A stretch of 64,000 nt of DNA from assembly GCA_037039925.1 (NCBI GenBank), contig JAXRKP010000204.1:173501-237500 (forward strand), written 5' to 3'. Under the pieces are notes generated by a model, which was given only the letters and a program-made list of their open reading frames with translations, had not been told where the DNA came from and searched no databases. The translations under genes were made by a program, and so were the position numbers. The DNA comes from Doris montereyensis. Lineage: Eukaryota > Mollusca > Gastropoda > Nudibranchia > Dorididae. Shown piece after piece: positions 63,793 to 64,000 of this stretch; position 1 is the stretch's first letter, and every line of letters starts with the position of its first letter.

Positions 63793-63836
63793 CCTAGATT
63801 AATGCATCCACTATTTTCCAATCTGGACCATATTTA
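63793..63836 (-). other. Candidate upstream TBC1D5 exon (5' UTR or N-terminal extension)
   Basis: A 44-nt segment is bounded by tttcacag on its 5' side and gtaagttgg on its 3' side. If spliced to exon 1 it is exactly in phase with the TBC1D5 frame. It reads KYGPDWKIVDALI, then TAG, then on into DIM-DVF. The TAG means it is either 5' UTR or a coding exon with a Gln-to-stop change. There is no homology support, only splice signals and phase. Confidence 0.35.
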
Positions 63837-64000
63837 CTGTGAAAGTAAAAATTAATAATAAATCAATTCAAATTTTTAACAGCAATACAGAGAAGCGTAT
63901 GATACATCATAAATATTCTATACCACATAACCCTATTATAAAGAGATTGCTTCAAGCAAAGAATGTAATATAATCAAGTAACATCATGTGATTGCATCAC

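Overview
This is animal nuclear DNA: it is AT-rich, intron-rich and packed with SINEs, MITEs, non-LTR retrotransposon debris and minisatellites, with no operons. The large introns, pogo-like terminal repeats and tRNA-derived SINEs fit an invertebrate metazoan, probably marine. I cannot name the phylum from the sequence alone.

The window holds one recognisable protein gene, on the minus strand, spanning about 50 kb (start codon 60985-60983, stop codon 10256-10254). It is the orthologue of TBC1D5, a Rab7 GTPase-activating protein that works with retromer and LC3. I could place 20 coding exons by splice sites, intron phase and similarity to the vertebrate protein. Phases agree at every junction except where a single base is missing from the sequence. 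The Arg finger (IxxDxxR), Gln finger (YxQ), an N-terminal W-x-x-L LC3-interacting motif and the NNPLSQ loop used to bind VPS29 are all readable. The sequence as given cannot encode the protein in one frame. Five single-base losses, one single-base gain and one in-frame TAA interrupt it, although all splice sites are intact. Consensus errors in a long-read assembly, or a very young pseudogene or null allele, are the two main explanations.

Layout by position. 1-10.2 kb lies downstream of the gene, with repeats and two MITEs. 10.25-12.7 kb holds exons 20 to 18. 12.98-15.05 kb is a decayed LINE with a tandemly doubled 3' end. 16.4-17.2 kb holds exons 17 and 16, and 17.45-19.28 kb a 30-bp minisatellite. 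22.6-25.4 kb holds exons 15 to 12 and 26.4-27.7 kb a 22-bp minisatellite. 28.07-30.04 kb holds exons 11 to 9. 30-40 kb is a repeat-filled intron, followed by exon 8 at 40.0 kb. 40-52.4 kb is a 12-kb intron with four satellites, a foldback element and a compound TA/GA microsatellite. 52.4-61 kb holds exons 7 to 1. 61.2-63.5 kb is a run of three pogo-like MITEs upstream of the start codon, and a possible upstream exon sits at 63.8 kb.

Six dispersed repeat families recur. I call them SINE-A, SINE-B, REP-C, SINE-D, REP-E and SINE-F; A, B, D and F carry tRNA-like polymerase III boxes. The most unusual pattern is that several minisatellites are amplified internal pieces of these elements or sit directly against them (SINE-D at 29.2-29.7 kb, SINE-F at 44.2-45.4 kb, SINE-A at 26.3-27.7 and 31.4-32.4 kb, and perhaps a MITE at 17.3-19.5 kb). 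I found no RNA gene, CRISPR array, viral gene or second protein gene that I could support.
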